A DNA stretch of 38,168 bases from an uncultured Lysobacterales bacterium (lineage in GTDB: Bacteria; Pseudomonadota; Gammaproteobacteria; Xanthomonadales; Xanthomonadaceae), in contig CAMPJI010000018.1 in NCBI GenBank assembly GCA_946886865.1, positions 1 to 38,168 on the forward strand, in the 5' to 3' direction. Positions 7,658-16,149 of the stretch are shown here, one piece after another (position 1 is the first letter of the stretch; the number at the start of each line of letters is the position of its first letter). Under the pieces are notes generated by a model. That model was not told the DNA's origin. It saw only the letters and a list, made by a program, of their open reading frames with translations, and did not search any database. The position numbers and the translations under genes were made by a program.

Positions 7658-9049
7658 ATGGGCACGCACGGACATCGACCCGGTCGGTATTGGTGGTGGG
7701 CGTCGGGCCTGTTGCTGGCGGGCGCGGCCCAGGCACAGTCGCCGGCCGACACCGCGCGGCTGGACGCCCTCCAGCGCGAGATCGCCGCGCAGACCGAACG
7801 GCTCGAAGGCCTGAAGCGGTTGCTGGCCGAGCAGGAAGGCGAACTGGTCCGGCTGCGCGGCGCGTTGGACGAGCAGCGCCTGGACAGCACCCGCGCCAAG
7901 GGGCGGGAGGCTGCCCGTAGCGACGCCCTGACGCAGGTCCCGCTGGCCAACGTGACCATGGCGCAGGCGGTGCTGCCTGAATCGGCGGTGGCGCAGGCCC
8001 CGCCGCCGCCGGGTGACGCGCCGCCGGCCGGACCCGCCACGGATCCGGCCCAGGCACCGCAGCCCGTGGGCCGGGCGCCGGAGTCCGACACGCGGCCGCC
8101 CGAGGTCGCCCAGATCTTCGAGCAGCCCGGCGTGCTGACGCCCCCGGGCAAGTTCGTGCTCGAGCCCGCCTTCCAGTTCGGCTACTCGGCCAATGACCGC
8201 GTCGCGCTGGTGGGATTCACCATCATCCCGGCGATCCTCATCGGGCTGATCGACGTGCGACAGATCAAGACCACCACCGCCATCGCCACGCTGACCGGCC
8301 GCTACGGGTTGGGCAAGCGCTTCGAGCTGGAAGCCAAGGTCCCGTACGTCTACACCTACACCGACACCATCAGCCGGGAGATCTTCACCGGCACGGCGGT
8401 CGACAACGTCTTCAATTCCGAAGGCCACGGCCTCGGCGATGTCGAGTTCACTGCCCGCTACCAGTTCAACCAGGGCGGGCCGGACCGGCCGTTCTGGGTG
8501 GGCTGGCTGCGCTACAAGAGCCGCACCGGCAAGGACCCGTTCGAGGTGGTCACCGACTGCGTGACGCGCTGCGTGGCCAATGCGACCGGCACCGGCCTGC
8601 CGTTGGACCTGCCCTCCGGCAGCGGTTTCCACGCCCTCCAGCCGGGCGTCACATGGTTGTATCCGTCCGACCCGGTGGTGTTCTTCGGCAGCTTCAGTTA
8701 CCTGCACAACTTCAAGCGCAGCAACGTGTCGCGTACCGTGCTGGGCGGTGTCGAGGAGCCGATCGGCGAGGTCAAGGCGGGCGACATCCTCGGCTTCAAC
8801 CTGGGCATGGGCCTGGCGCTCAACGAGAAAGCCGCCATCAGCCTCGGCTATGACCAGAGCATCGTCGACAAGACCCAGCAGAACGGCGAGGACGCGCCCG
8901 GGTCGGCCCGTGTGGTGCTGGGGACCCTGCTGCTGGGCGGCTCGTACCGGTTCAACGAGCGGGTTTCGCTGAACGTGGCGCTCGGGGTCGGCGTGACCCG
9001 TGACACCCCCGACATGACCCTGACGGCGCGGGTGCCGATCTCCTTCTGA
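7658..9049 (+). CDS. Outer-membrane beta-barrel with N-terminal coiled coil, FapF-like
   Basis: FapF is a trimeric outer-membrane channel that exports amyloid subunits; it has a coiled coil, a linker, and a C-terminal barrel. This 463-residue protein has the same plan. There is a signal peptide (GLLLAGAAQA, cut near residue 26), a heptad-like charged helix at ~29-76 (LDALQREIAAQTERLEGLKR onward), a Pro/Ala-rich linker at ~105-145, and ~310 residues of alternating beta strands ending in Phe (TARVPISF), the usual last residue of BAM substrates. A loop carries a Cys pair (TDCVTRCVAN). ATG 7658 has AGAGGA six bases upstream; GTG 7625 is a poorer alternative. The barrel also resembles the broad MetA-pathway phenol-degradation porin-like family, so the function rests on architecture plus the neighbouring C39 peptidase. 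Confidence 0.85.
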   Translation: MGTHGHRPGRYWWWASGLLLAGAAQAQSPADTARLDALQREIAAQTERLEGLKRLLAEQEGELVRLRGALDEQRLDSTRAKGREAARSDALTQVPLANVTMAQAVLPESAVAQAPPPPGDAPPAGPATDPAQAPQPVGRAPESDTRPPEVAQIFEQPGVLTPPGKFVLEPAFQFGYSANDRVALVGFTIIPAILIGLIDVRQIKTTTAIATLTGRYGLGKRFELEAKVPYVYTYTDTISREIFTGTAVDNVFNSEGHGLGDVEFTARYQFNQGGPDRPFWVGWLRYKSRTGKDPFEVVTDCVTRCVANATGTGLPLDLPSGSGFHALQPGVTWLYPSDPVVFFGSFSYLHNFKRSNVSRTVLGGVEEPIGEVKAGDILGFNLGMGLALNEKAAISLGYDQSIVDKTQQNGEDAPGSARVVLGTLLLGGSYRFNERVSLNVALGVGVTRDTPDMTLTARVPISF

Positions 9050-9103
9050 GGCGTGCCGTCCCGGCATACGGCCCGGCCAGTGGCTGGACCGCCTGGAAGC
9101 TGC

Positions 9104-9225
9104 CATAATGCGCGGCTTCCTGCGGCCTGGCCGCCGGAACCTTGCCCCACCGCACCCATCCGGGCGACGGGGGGCTGAACGGGCCGGCACGGCGACGTGC
9201 GGCCTTCATCCACAAGGAAACCACC
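9104..9225 (+). promoter_or_regulatory. rpsF operon leader with possible -10 element
   Basis: A -10-like CATAAT is at 9104-9109 with no good -35 element. The following ~115 nt before rpsF are GC-rich and contain short complementary blocks around GCGGCCTGGCCGCCGG. Many bacteria autoregulate rpsF through an S6:S18-binding leader with a CCG-containing motif; whether this leader forms it cannot be told by eye. Confidence 0.3.
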
Positions 9226-9681
9226 ATGCGTCATTACGAAGTCGTGTTCCTGGTCCACCCGGACCAGAGCGAGCAGGTGCCGGCCATGATCGAGCGCTAC
9301 AAGGGCTTGATCGAAGGCGGCGAAGGCAAGATCCACCGCCTGGAAGACTGGGGCCGCCGCCAGCTGGCGTACCCGATCCAGAACCTCGTCAAGGCCCACT
9401 ACGTGCTGCTCAACATCGAGTGCACCCAGGCCGTGCTCAACGAGCTGGTCGACGGGTTCCGTTTCAACGACGCGATCCTGCGCCACCTGGTCATGAAGCG
9501 CGACGACGCCGACACCGAGCAGTCGCTGATCATGAAGTTCAAGGACGAGAAGGGCGACAAGCCCGAGCGCGGTGAGCGCCGTCGCCGTGACGACGACAGC
9601 AGCACCGACAACGACGGCGAAGGCGACAAGAGCGACGCCAAGTCCGACGACAAGTCCGGCGACAACGCCGAAGCCGCCTGA
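9226..9681 (+). CDS. rpsF: 30S ribosomal protein S6
   Basis: S6 binds 16S rRNA together with S18 in the platform of the small subunit. The 151-residue protein begins [19 protein letters not shown] and shows the conserved [21 protein letters not shown] core and the [10 protein letters not shown] region. AAGGAA (9214-9219) lies seven bases before the ATG. The C-terminal ~45 residues form a charged tail rich in Asp, Lys and Ser (e.g. [20 protein letters not shown]), somewhat longer than in E. coli S6, where the tail is glutamylated by RimK. It heads the rpsF-rpsR-rplI operon. Confidence 0.97.
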   Translation: MRHYEVVFLVHPDQSEQVPAMIERYKGLIEGGEGKIHRLEDWGRRQLAYPIQNLVKAHYVLLNIECTQAVLNELVDGFRFNDAILRHLVMKRDDADTEQSLIMKFKDEKGDKPERGERRRRDDDSSTDNDGEGDKSDAKSDDKSGDNAEAA

Positions 9682-9692
9682 GGATTACCGAC

Positions 9693-9923
9693 ATGTCCAA
9701 GTTCTTCCGCCGCCGCAAGTTCTGCAAGTTCACCGCCGAAGGCGTGACCGAGATCGACTACAAGGATCTCAACACCCTGCGCCAGTACCTCACCGAGACC
9801 GGCAAGATCGTGCCGAGCCGCGTGACCGGCACCAAGTCCAAGTACCAGCGCCAGCTGGCCACGGCCGTCAAGCGCGCCCGTTACCTGGCCCTGATCCCGT
9901 ACACGGACAACCACAACGTCTAA
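9693..9923 (+). CDS. rpsR: 30S ribosomal protein S18
   Basis: S18 pairs with S6 on the 30S platform. The 76-residue protein has the full family sequence: [34 protein letters not shown], and [16 protein letters not shown] followed by the [15 protein letters not shown] end. It starts 11 nt after rpsF and is co-transcribed with it. Confidence 0.98.
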   Translation: MSKFFRRRKFCKFTAEGVTEIDYKDLNTLRQYLTETGKIVPSRVTGTKSKYQRQLATAVKRARYLALIPYTDNHNV

Positions 9924-9935
9924 GCGGTCCGGCCG

Positions 9936-9956
9936 GGGCGGGCGCCATGCCCGCCC
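9936..9956 (+). other. Intercistronic hairpin between rpsR and rplI
   Basis: A perfect 8-bp inverted repeat, GGGCGGGC / GCCCGCCC, with loop GCCAT lies 12 bp after rpsR. With no T tract it is more likely to stabilise mRNA or attenuate transcription than to stop it fully. Confidence 0.45.
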
Positions 9957-10046
9957 TGCGCTGCACGTGCATTCGGACAGCGAACCCCGCTGCGGCGCCC
10001 CGCGTCGCTAACGAATCAAGCTCGATACGAGCACTGGAGCACCACC

Positions 10047-10499
10047 ATGCAACTGATCCTCCTGCAGAACGTCCTCAACCTCGGCAAGCTCGGCGACAAG
10101 GTCACCGTGAAGCCGGGTTACGGCCGCAACTTCCTGGTCCCGCACGGCAAGGCCGTCCCGGCGACCGAAGCCAACCTGGCCGAGTTCGAAGCCAAGCGCG
10201 CCGAGTACGAAGCCAAGGCCAAGGCCTCGCTGGATGACGCCGAAAGCCGCAAGGCCAAGCTCGAAGGCGCCGAAGTCACCATCCACGCCAATGCCGCGAC
10301 CGAAGGCAAGCTGTACGGCTCGGTGACCAACCGCGACATCGCCGAGGCGCTGACCAAGGCCGGCTACGAGGTCGAGAAGTCCGAGGTGATCCTGGGCGAG
10401 GGCGCGTTCCGCCACACCGGCGAGTACGAGGTCCTGCTGCACCTCCACGCGGACGTGGAAACCACCGTCAAGGTGATCGTGGCGCCGGAAGCGGCCTGA
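10047..10499 (+). CDS. rplI: 50S ribosomal protein L9
   Basis: L9 binds domain V of 23S rRNA near the L1 stalk. The 150-residue product matches the family in length. The N-terminal domain reads [20 protein letters not shown] with [19 protein letters not shown], a long connecting helix is rich in Ala, Lys and Glu, and the C-terminal domain contains [15 protein letters not shown] and [14 protein letters not shown]. It is the third gene of the rpsF operon and is followed by a strong hairpin. Confidence 0.98.
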   Translation: MQLILLQNVLNLGKLGDKVTVKPGYGRNFLVPHGKAVPATEANLAEFEAKRAEYEAKAKASLDDAESRKAKLEGAEVTIHANAATEGKLYGSVTNRDIAEALTKAGYEVEKSEVILGEGAFRHTGEYEVLLHLHADVETTVKVIVAPEAA

Positions 10500-10544
10500 T
10501 CCACCTTGTGCCCCGGGCGATGCCCGGTGGCGCATGCGGTACAC

Positions 10545-10572
10545 GAACGGGCGCCTCGGCGCCCGTTTCGTT
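10545..10572 (+). terminator. Terminator of the rpsF-rpsR-rplI operon
   Basis: AACGGGCGCC and GGCGCCCGTT form a strong stem with a very short loop, followed by TCGTTT. It lies 46 bp after the rplI stop codon. Confidence 0.75.
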
Positions 10573-10651
10573 TGGCGCGGTGGCCGCGCCGCGGCCGCGT
10601 TTCATTGCCGTGATCTCGGTCGATGAGACCGATCCACGTTAGAAATCGGCG

Positions 10652-10660
10652 TTATCCACA
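10652..10660 (+). promoter_or_regulatory. DnaA box upstream of dnaB
   Basis: TTATCCACA is a perfect match to the DnaA-box consensus TTATNCACA, 101 bp before the dnaB start. Only one clear copy is present, so this is a candidate DnaA regulatory site and not an origin. Confidence 0.6.
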
Positions 10661-10760
10661 GGTTGTTCCGTCGCGTGCCCACAGGCGGACTGCCTAGGAT
10701 GCGTGTCCGACACTCGATCCAGGCCATGGACCCGGCCGCGCATGGGAACCGCGCACACTG

Positions 10761-12185
10761 ATGAATGCACGACCGGGACTTAGGGGCGAATACCGCGGCG
10801 ACAAGCGCTTCGAAACCCGTGCCGAGCAGCGCGTGGACCAGTTGCGCGTGCCGCCGCAGTCGGTGGAAGCCGAGCAGGCCGTGCTGGGCGGGTTGATGCT
10901 GGCGCCCGACGCGTACGACCGCGTCGCCGACCAGCTCAACGACCAGGACTTCTACCGCCGCGACCACCAGCTGATCTTCCGCGCCATCCGCGAGCTGGCC
11001 GAGAAGGGCAAGCCGTTCGATGCGGTGACGCTGGGCGAATGGTTCGAGTCCATGGGCCAGTCCGAACTGGTCGCCGGCGGCGCGTATTTGATCGAACTGG
11101 CCAGCACCACGCCATCGGCGGCCAACATCGTCGCCTACGCCGAAATCGTCCGCGACAAGGCCGTGCTGCGGCAGCTGATCGAAGTCGGCACGACCATCGT
11201 CAACGACGGCTTCCAGCCCGACGGGCGCGAGAGCACCGAGATCCTCGCCAGCGCCGAGCAGCAGGTGTTCGCCATCGCCGAGGCCGGCGCCAAGGGCAAG
11301 ACCGACTTCACCGCCATGAACAAGGCGCTGTCGGAAGCCTTCGACGTGCTGCAGACGCGTTACGCCGCCGGTGGCAGCGTGACCGGCCTGCCGACGGGCT
11401 ACACCGAGTTCGACGAGATGACCGCCGGCCTGCAGCCGACCGACCTGCTGATCCTGGCGGCGCGTCCGGCGATGGGAAAGACGACGTTCGCGCTCAACAT
11501 CGCCGAGCATGCGGCCATCCGCACCAAGAAGGCGGTGGCGGTGTTCTCGATGGAAATGTCGGCCAGCCAGCTGGCCCTTCGACTGATTTCATCCAATGGC
11601 CGCGTCAACGCCCAGCGCCTGCGCAGCGGCCAGCTCGAGGACGAGGACTGGAGCCGCGTCACCAGCGCAATCCGGATGCTGAAGGAAGCCAAGATCTTCA
11701 TCGACGACACCCCGGGCCTGTCGCCCGAGGCGCTGCGCGCCAAGGCCCGTCGCCTCAAGCGCGAGCACGACCTGGGCCTGGTGGTGATCGACTACCTGCA
11801 GCTGATGTCGGTGCCCGGCAACAACGAGAACCGCGCCACCGAGATCTCCGAGATCTCCCGCGGCCTGAAGCACCTGGCCAAGGAACTCAACGTGCCGGTG
11901 ATCGCGCTGTCGCAGCTCAACCGTTCGCTGGAAACACGCGCCGACAAGCGCCCGGTGATGGCCGACCTGCGCGAGTCCGGCGCCATCGAGCAGGACGCGG
12001 ACGTGATCGTCTTCATCTACCGCGACGACTATTACAACAAGGAAAACTCCCCGGACAAGGGGCTGGCCGAGATCATCATCGGCAAGCAGCGAAACGGCCC
12101 GACGGGTTCGGTGAAGCTGAAGTTCTTCGGCGAGTACACCCGTTTCGACAACCTCAGCCACGACGCGGTGGGCAGCTTCGAGTAA
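10761..12185 (+). CDS. dnaB: Replicative DNA helicase DnaB
   Basis: DnaB is the hexameric 5'-3' helicase at the replication fork. The 474-residue protein has the N-terminal domain starting RVPPQSVEAEQAVLGGLMLA, a linker, and the RecA-like motor. Motor motifs are GLPTGYTEFDEMTAGLQP, Walker A ARPAMGKTTFALN, VFSMEMSASQLALRL, Walker B LGLVVIDYLQLM, ALSQLNRSLE and ADLRESGAIEQDADVI. There is no intein. A strong ribosome site is not obvious before the ATG. alr follows 43 bp downstream, as in many gammaproteobacteria. Confidence 0.98.
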   Translation: MNARPGLRGEYRGDKRFETRAEQRVDQLRVPPQSVEAEQAVLGGLMLAPDAYDRVADQLNDQDFYRRDHQLIFRAIRELAEKGKPFDAVTLGEWFESMGQSELVAGGAYLIELASTTPSAANIVAYAEIVRDKAVLRQLIEVGTTIVNDGFQPDGRESTEILASAEQQVFAIAEAGAKGKTDFTAMNKALSEAFDVLQTRYAAGGSVTGLPTGYTEFDEMTAGLQPTDLLILAARPAMGKTTFALNIAEHAAIRTKKAVAVFSMEMSASQLALRLISSNGRVNAQRLRSGQLEDEDWSRVTSAIRMLKEAKIFIDDTPGLSPEALRAKARRLKREHDLGLVVIDYLQLMSVPGNNENRATEISEISRGLKHLAKELNVPVIALSQLNRSLETRADKRPVMADLRESGAIEQDADVIVFIYRDDYYNKENSPDKGLAEIIIGKQRNGPTGSVKLKFFGEYTRFDNLSHDAVGSFE

Positions 12186-12228
12186 TGCGCGCGGCGCGCG
12201 TGCGCCGCTGCCCTGCTAACGTTTCCCG

Positions 12229-13317
12229 ATGGCCCGACCCACCTCCGCCACCATCCACACCGACGCGCTGCGCCACAACCTGGGCCAGTTGCGCGCCCGC
12301 GCGTCCGGCAGCCGGGTGATGGCGGTGGTCAAGGCCGACGGCTACGGCCATGGCCTGGAGCGCGTGGCGCGGGCGTTGGGCGCCGCCGATGCCTTCGGCG
12401 TGGCCGCACTGTCGGACGCCGAGCGCCTGCGTGCCGCCGGCCTGTCCCAACCCATCGTGCTGCTGTCGGGCATCAACGAGCCCGACGACATCGCCCGCGT
12501 GCGCGAACTGGGCGTGGAGTCCGTCGTTCACCATCACAGCCAGCTGGAGATGCTCGAACAGGCGCCGATGGGCGCACCGGTGCGGTGCTGGCTCAAGGTC
12601 GACTCGGGCATGCACCGGCTGGGATTCGCGCCCGACACGGTGCGCGAGGCGCATGCGCGGCTGCAGGCGGCGCAGGCCGTCGCCGGCGACATCGTGCTGA
12701 TGAACCACTTCGCCAGCTCCGACGAGTTCGACGGCGACAACGGGGCCGGGCGGCAGACCCGCGAGCAGCTGCGGATATTCGCCGAAGCCACCGCCGGCTT
12801 GCCCGGCGCCCGCTCGCTGGCCAACTCCGCCGGCGTGCTGGGCTGGCCGCAGGCGCATGCGGATTGGATCCGTCCGGGTGGGGCGCTGTACGGCATGTCG
12901 GTGGTCGCCGGCACGACGGGGGCGGACTTCGGCCTGCGCCCGGCGATGACGTTGGCCACCCGGCTGATCGCCATCAACCCGGTGCGCCGGGGCGAGCACG
13001 TCGGGTATTCGGCGACGTGGATGTGCCCGGAGGACATGCCGGTGGGCGTGGCGGCGATCGGCTATGGCGACGGCTATCCGCGGGCGGCGCCGTCGGGCAC
13101 GCCGGTGCGGGTCAATGGCCAGCCGGCGCAGGTGATCGGGCGGGTCTCGATGGACCTGATGGCGGTCGACCTGCGCGGCGTGGATGCGCGCGTGGGCGAT
13201 CCGGTCGTCCTGTGGGGCCCGGAGTTGCCGGTCGAGCGCATTGCCGAAGGCGCCGGCACCATCGCCTACGAGCTGACCTGTTCGATCACCCGGCGGGTGC
13301 GGTTCGTCGAGCAGTAG
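12229..13317 (+). CDS. alr: Alanine racemase
   Basis: This PLP enzyme interconverts L- and D-alanine for peptidoglycan synthesis. The 362-residue protein has the PLP-lysine motif AVVKADGYGHG (K35) and the second catalytic base in GEHVGYSATW (Y260). Also visible are LKVDSGMHRLGF, NSAGVLGWP, the RPGGALYG phosphate-binding region, and VSMDLMAVDL. Length is typical. It follows dnaB closely and may be read from the same transcript. Biosynthetic (alr) and catabolic (dadX) types cannot be told apart by sequence alone; the dnaB neighbourhood favours alr. Confidence 0.96.
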   Translation: MARPTSATIHTDALRHNLGQLRARASGSRVMAVVKADGYGHGLERVARALGAADAFGVAALSDAERLRAAGLSQPIVLLSGINEPDDIARVRELGVESVVHHHSQLEMLEQAPMGAPVRCWLKVDSGMHRLGFAPDTVREAHARLQAAQAVAGDIVLMNHFASSDEFDGDNGAGRQTREQLRIFAEATAGLPGARSLANSAGVLGWPQAHADWIRPGGALYGMSVVAGTTGADFGLRPAMTLATRLIAINPVRRGEHVGYSATWMCPEDMPVGVAAIGYGDGYPRAAPSGTPVRVNGQPAQVIGRVSMDLMAVDLRGVDARVGDPVVLWGPELPVERIAEGAGTIAYELTCSITRRVRFVEQ

Positions 13318-13328
13318 CGAGCGCCGCG

Positions 13329-13353
13329 CGGCCCCGGCTGATGAACGGGGCCG
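13329..13353 (+). terminator. Hairpin after alr
   Basis: CGGCCCCG and CGGGGCCG form a perfect 8-bp stem with a 9-nt loop starting 12 bp after the alr stop. It is followed by TTGC and an A8 tract instead of a T tract, so efficient intrinsic termination on this strand is doubtful. Confidence 0.45.
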
Positions 13354-13407
13354 TTGCAAAAAAAATCGGCTGAATGCGGCCCGGCATCTCGCCCCATGCG
13401 ACGCGAG

Positions 13408-13425
13408 GGTGTACAAATGTACACC
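13408..13425. promoter_or_regulatory. LexA2-type SOS operator
   Basis: GGTGTACA AA TGTACACC is a perfect 18-bp palindrome ending two bases before the lexA2 ATG. It differs from the E. coli CTGT-N8-ACAG box; divergent lexA2 cassettes are known to have their own operators. Position and symmetry point to autoregulation of the cassette. A -10-like TACAAA (13412-13417) is embedded in it. Confidence 0.8.
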
Positions 13426-13427
13426 TG

Positions 13428-14057
13428 ATGAGCGACTCCGATTTCCCGTCCCCCGATGCCCTGTCGTCCCAGCGCGCCGCCGTGCTGGCGTTCCTGCGCC
13501 GCGAGCTCGCGGCCGGGCGTGCGCCCAGCCTGGCGGAGGTCGCCGAGGCCTTTGGTTTTGCGTCCCGCAATGCCGCGCAGAAGCACGTGCAGGCGCTGGT
13601 CGGGCAGGGCCTGCTGGAGCAGGTGCCGGGCCGCAAGCGCGGCCTGCGCCTGCCCGAGGGCCACGCCGACCTGCTGCCGTTGCCGGTGCTGGGCCGGGTG
13701 GCGGCCGGCGTGCCGATCGGTGCCGACATCGGCTTGGACCAGCAGCTGTGGCTGGACCGCCGGCTGTTTTCGCCGGTGCCGGACTACCTGCTGAAGGTGC
13801 AGGGCGACTCGATGATCGACGACGGCATCCTCGACGGCGACCTGGTGGGCGTGCACCGCACGCCCGACGCGCGCGACGGCCAGACCGTGGTGGCGCGCAT
13901 CGACGGCGAACTCACCATCAAGCGCCTGCGCCGCGAACGCCGGCGCCTGCGGCTGCGGCTGATGCCGCGCAACCCGGCGCACGCACCCATCGAGGTGGAG
14001 CCCGGGCAGGACTTCGCCATCGAGGGCGTGTACTGCGGCCTGGTACGGCGGGGCTGA
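13428..14057 (+). CDS. lexA2: LexA2-type SOS repressor
   Basis: LexA represses SOS genes and cleaves itself when bound to RecA filaments. The 209-residue protein has an N-terminal winged helix (SSQRAAVLAFLRRELAAGRA, then SLAEVAEAFGFASRNAAQKH). Its cleavage site is Ala93-Gly94 (GRVAAGVP), and the Ser/Lys dyad is S128 in VQGDSMIDDG and K165 in ELTIKRL. ATG 13428 sits directly after the palindromic operator and has no ribosome site; an in-frame ATG at 13374 would place the operator inside the coding region, and the extra residues do not look conserved. Initiation may be leaderless. It heads the imuA-imuB-dnaE2 cassette, which identifies it as the cassette-specific LexA2 rather than the genome-wide LexA1. 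Confidence 0.93.
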   Translation: MSDSDFPSPDALSSQRAAVLAFLRRELAAGRAPSLAEVAEAFGFASRNAAQKHVQALVGQGLLEQVPGRKRGLRLPEGHADLLPLPVLGRVAAGVPIGADIGLDQQLWLDRRLFSPVPDYLLKVQGDSMIDDGILDGDLVGVHRTPDARDGQTVVARIDGELTIKRLRRERRRLRLRLMPRNPAHAPIEVEPGQDFAIEGVYCGLVRRG

Positions 14058-14058
14058 C

Positions 14059-14709
14059 ATGGGCGCGGTGGTGGCCCTCGACACGCTGCTGGCCAAGCGC
14101 ACGCTCTGGCACGCCGGGCGCGGCACCGCCCCGGATGCGGCCGGTGAACCCACCGGACACGACGCACTGGATGCGCTGCTGCCGCGGCAGGGCTGGCCGC
14201 GTGGAGCGCTGACCGAACTGCTGCTGCCGGCCGACGGCATCGGCGAGTTGTCGCTGCTGGCTCCGACGCTGTCCCGGCTGACCCGTGCCGGTGGCACGGT
14301 GGCGGTCATCGCGCCCCCGTACATCCCGTATGCGCCGGCATGGCAGGCGGCCGGGGTCGACCTGGCCCTGCTTGAGATCGTCGACGCCGCGCCGCGCGAT
14401 GCGCTGTGGGCGTTCGAGCAGTGCCTGCGCAGTGGCGCCTGTTCGGCGGTGCTGGGCTGGCCGGCCCAGGCCGACGGGCCGTCGCTGCGGCGCCTGCAGG
14501 TGGCGGCCGACAGTGGCGACTGCCTGGGCTTCGCGCTGCGCGACCGCCGGCATGCCGCCAACCCGTCACCGGCCGCGCTGCGGCTGGAAGCGGTGCGCGA
14601 GGACGCCGGCCACGCCGCATGGCGGGTGCTGAAGTGCCGGGGCGGTCCGGCGCCGGCGCAGGCCTTCATCCCGGAACCGGATGCCGCCCTGCGGCCCGCG
14701 GCCCGTTGA
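14059..14709 (+). CDS. imuA: Mutasome accessory protein ImuA
   Basis: ImuA is a RecA/SulA-like protein that partners ImuB and DnaE2 in damage-induced mutagenesis. The 216-residue product has the family traits GHDALDALLPRQGWPRGALT, ELLLPADGIGELSLLAPTLS, and VAVIAPPYIPYAPAWQAAGV. The classical Walker A lysine is missing, as is usual for ImuA. It starts one base after the lexA2 stop and ends 9 bp before imuB, so it is translated from the lexA2 transcript and should be SOS-induced. Confidence 0.92.
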   Translation: MGAVVALDTLLAKRTLWHAGRGTAPDAAGEPTGHDALDALLPRQGWPRGALTELLLPADGIGELSLLAPTLSRLTRAGGTVAVIAPPYIPYAPAWQAAGVDLALLEIVDAAPRDALWAFEQCLRSGACSAVLGWPAQADGPSLRRLQVAADSGDCLGFALRDRRHAANPSPAALRLEAVREDAGHAAWRVLKCRGGPAPAQAFIPEPDAALRPAAR

Positions 14710-14718
14710 GGCGCGCGC

Positions 14719-16149
14719 ATGCTCTGGGCCTGTGTACTGCTGCCGCAGCTGGCGCTGGACGCCGTCCTCCGCCGCCTGCCTGACCCCGACGCCCCGCTGG
14801 CGCTGGTCGCCGGCCCGGCGCAGCTGCGTACGCTGCAGGCGGTCAACACCAGCGCCGCCGAAGCCGGGTTGCGGCCGGGCATGCGGCTGACGGCGGCACA
14901 CGCGTTGCTGCCGGAGGTCGCCCTGGTCGAATACGACCCCGCCGCCGAGGCCCGCTGCCAGCGCTTCCTGGCTGCGTGGGCCTACCGCTACAGCTCGCTG
15001 GTCAGCGTGCAGTGGCCCGGTTGCATCCTGCTGGAGGTGCGTGCCAGCTTCCGCCTGCTGGGGCCGTGGCCACGGATCGAGGCGCGGCTGCGCGAAGACC
15101 TCGTCGCGCTCGGTTTCTCCCACCGCATCGCACTGGCGCCCACCCCGCGTGCCGCGCACGTGTTCGCCGGCCTGCGCGACGGCCTGGCGGTGCCCAATCC
15201 CATGGCGATGGCGGAGGCGCTGGACCGGGTGCCGGTCCGTCGCGCGCGCCTGGACGGGGAGGCCGGCGAGCGCCTGAAGCGCATGGGCATCCGCCACCTG
15301 CGCCAGGTGCGCACGCTGCCCCGCGACCCCGTGCGCCGCCGCTTCGGCCTGCCGGTGCTGGACCACTTGGACCGCCTCTACGGCCAGGCCGACGACCCGC
15401 TGGTGTACTACGCGCCGCCGGACCACTTCGATGCCCGGGTGGAACTGGGCTACGAGGTCGAGAACCACACCGCGCTGCTGTTCCCGTTGCGGCGCCTGGT
15501 GGGCGACCTGTGCACGTACCTGTCGGTGCGCGACGGCGGGGTGCAGCGCTTCGTGCTGCGGCTGGAGCACGAGGCTGGACACACCGATGTCCCGGTCGGC
15601 CTGCTGGCGGCCGAGCGCGAGCCGGCGATGCTGTTCGAACTGACCCGCAACCGCCTGGAGCGCGTGCAACTGGACAAGCCGGTGGTGGCGGTGCGGCTGC
15701 TGGCGCGCGAGTTGCCACCGTTCGTGCCGGCCTCGCGTGACCTGTTCGATGCCCGCCAGCAGCAGCAACTGCCCTGGCCGCAGCTGCGCGAGCGCCTGCG
15801 CGCGCGCCTGGGCGACGACGCCGTGCACCGCGTGGCGCCGGCCGGCGATCCGCGTCCTGAACGTGCCTGGCGCCGCGTGCAGGGCGATGGCGAGGGCAGG
15901 AGTGGCCGCATCGCGCAGGCCCCGGTGCGGCCACCCCGACCCACGTGGTTGTTGCCGCAGCCGATCCCCCTGCGCGACGTCCACCCCCGCATCGTGTCCG
16001 GCCCGGAGCGGCTGGAAAGCGGCTGGTGGGACGGCGGCGACGTGCGCCGCGACTACTACGTGCTGGAAACCTCGAGCGGCCAGCGGGCCTGGGCGTTCGC
16101 GCCACCGGGTGAGCAGGGCGGCTGGATGCTGCACGGGTGGTTCGCATGA
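14719..16149 (+). CDS. imuB: ImuB, Y-family polymerase-like mutasome scaffold
   Basis: ImuB is a catalytically inactive Y-family polymerase relative that connects DnaE2 and ImuA to the beta clamp. The 476-residue protein starts [16 protein letters not shown] and has [15 protein letters not shown], a YRYSSLVSV palm-like segment and helix-hairpin-helix-like [22 protein letters not shown] at residues 350-354 looks like the clamp-binding motif. The acidic metal ligands expected of an active Y-family enzyme are not evident, as expected for ImuB. Its stop overlaps the dnaE2 start (ATGA), implying coupled translation. Confidence 0.92.
   Translation: MLWACVLLPQLALDAVLRRLPDPDAPLALVAGPAQLRTLQAVNTSAAEAGLRPGMRLTAAHALLPEVALVEYDPAAEARCQRFLAAWAYRYSSLVSVQWPGCILLEVRASFRLLGPWPRIEARLREDLVALGFSHRIALAPTPRAAHVFAGLRDGLAVPNPMAMAEALDRVPVRRARLDGEAGERLKRMGIRHLRQVRTLPRDPVRRRFGLPVLDHLDRLYGQADDPLVYYAPPDHFDARVELGYEVENHTALLFPLRRLVGDLCTYLSVRDGGVQRFVLRLEHEAGHTDVPVGLLAAEREPAMLFELTRNRLERVQLDKPVVAVRLLARELPPFVPASRDLFDARQQQQLPWPQLRERLRARLGDDAVHRVAPAGDPRPERAWRRVQGDGEGRSGRIAQAPVRPPRPTWLLPQPIPLRDVHPRIVSGPERLESGWWDGGDVRRDYYVLETSSGQRAWAFAPPGEQGGWMLHGWFA

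Noticed and set aside
5812..8151. A 779-codon minus-strand frame across the Fap-like operon
   Set aside because: The plus-strand genes have signal peptides, ribosome sites, coupled starts and catalytic motifs; the antisense translation is low-complexity.
10601..10760. Replication origin upstream of dnaB
   Set aside because: Only one DnaA box, no AT-rich unwinding region, and no dnaA/dnaN/gidA neighbours.
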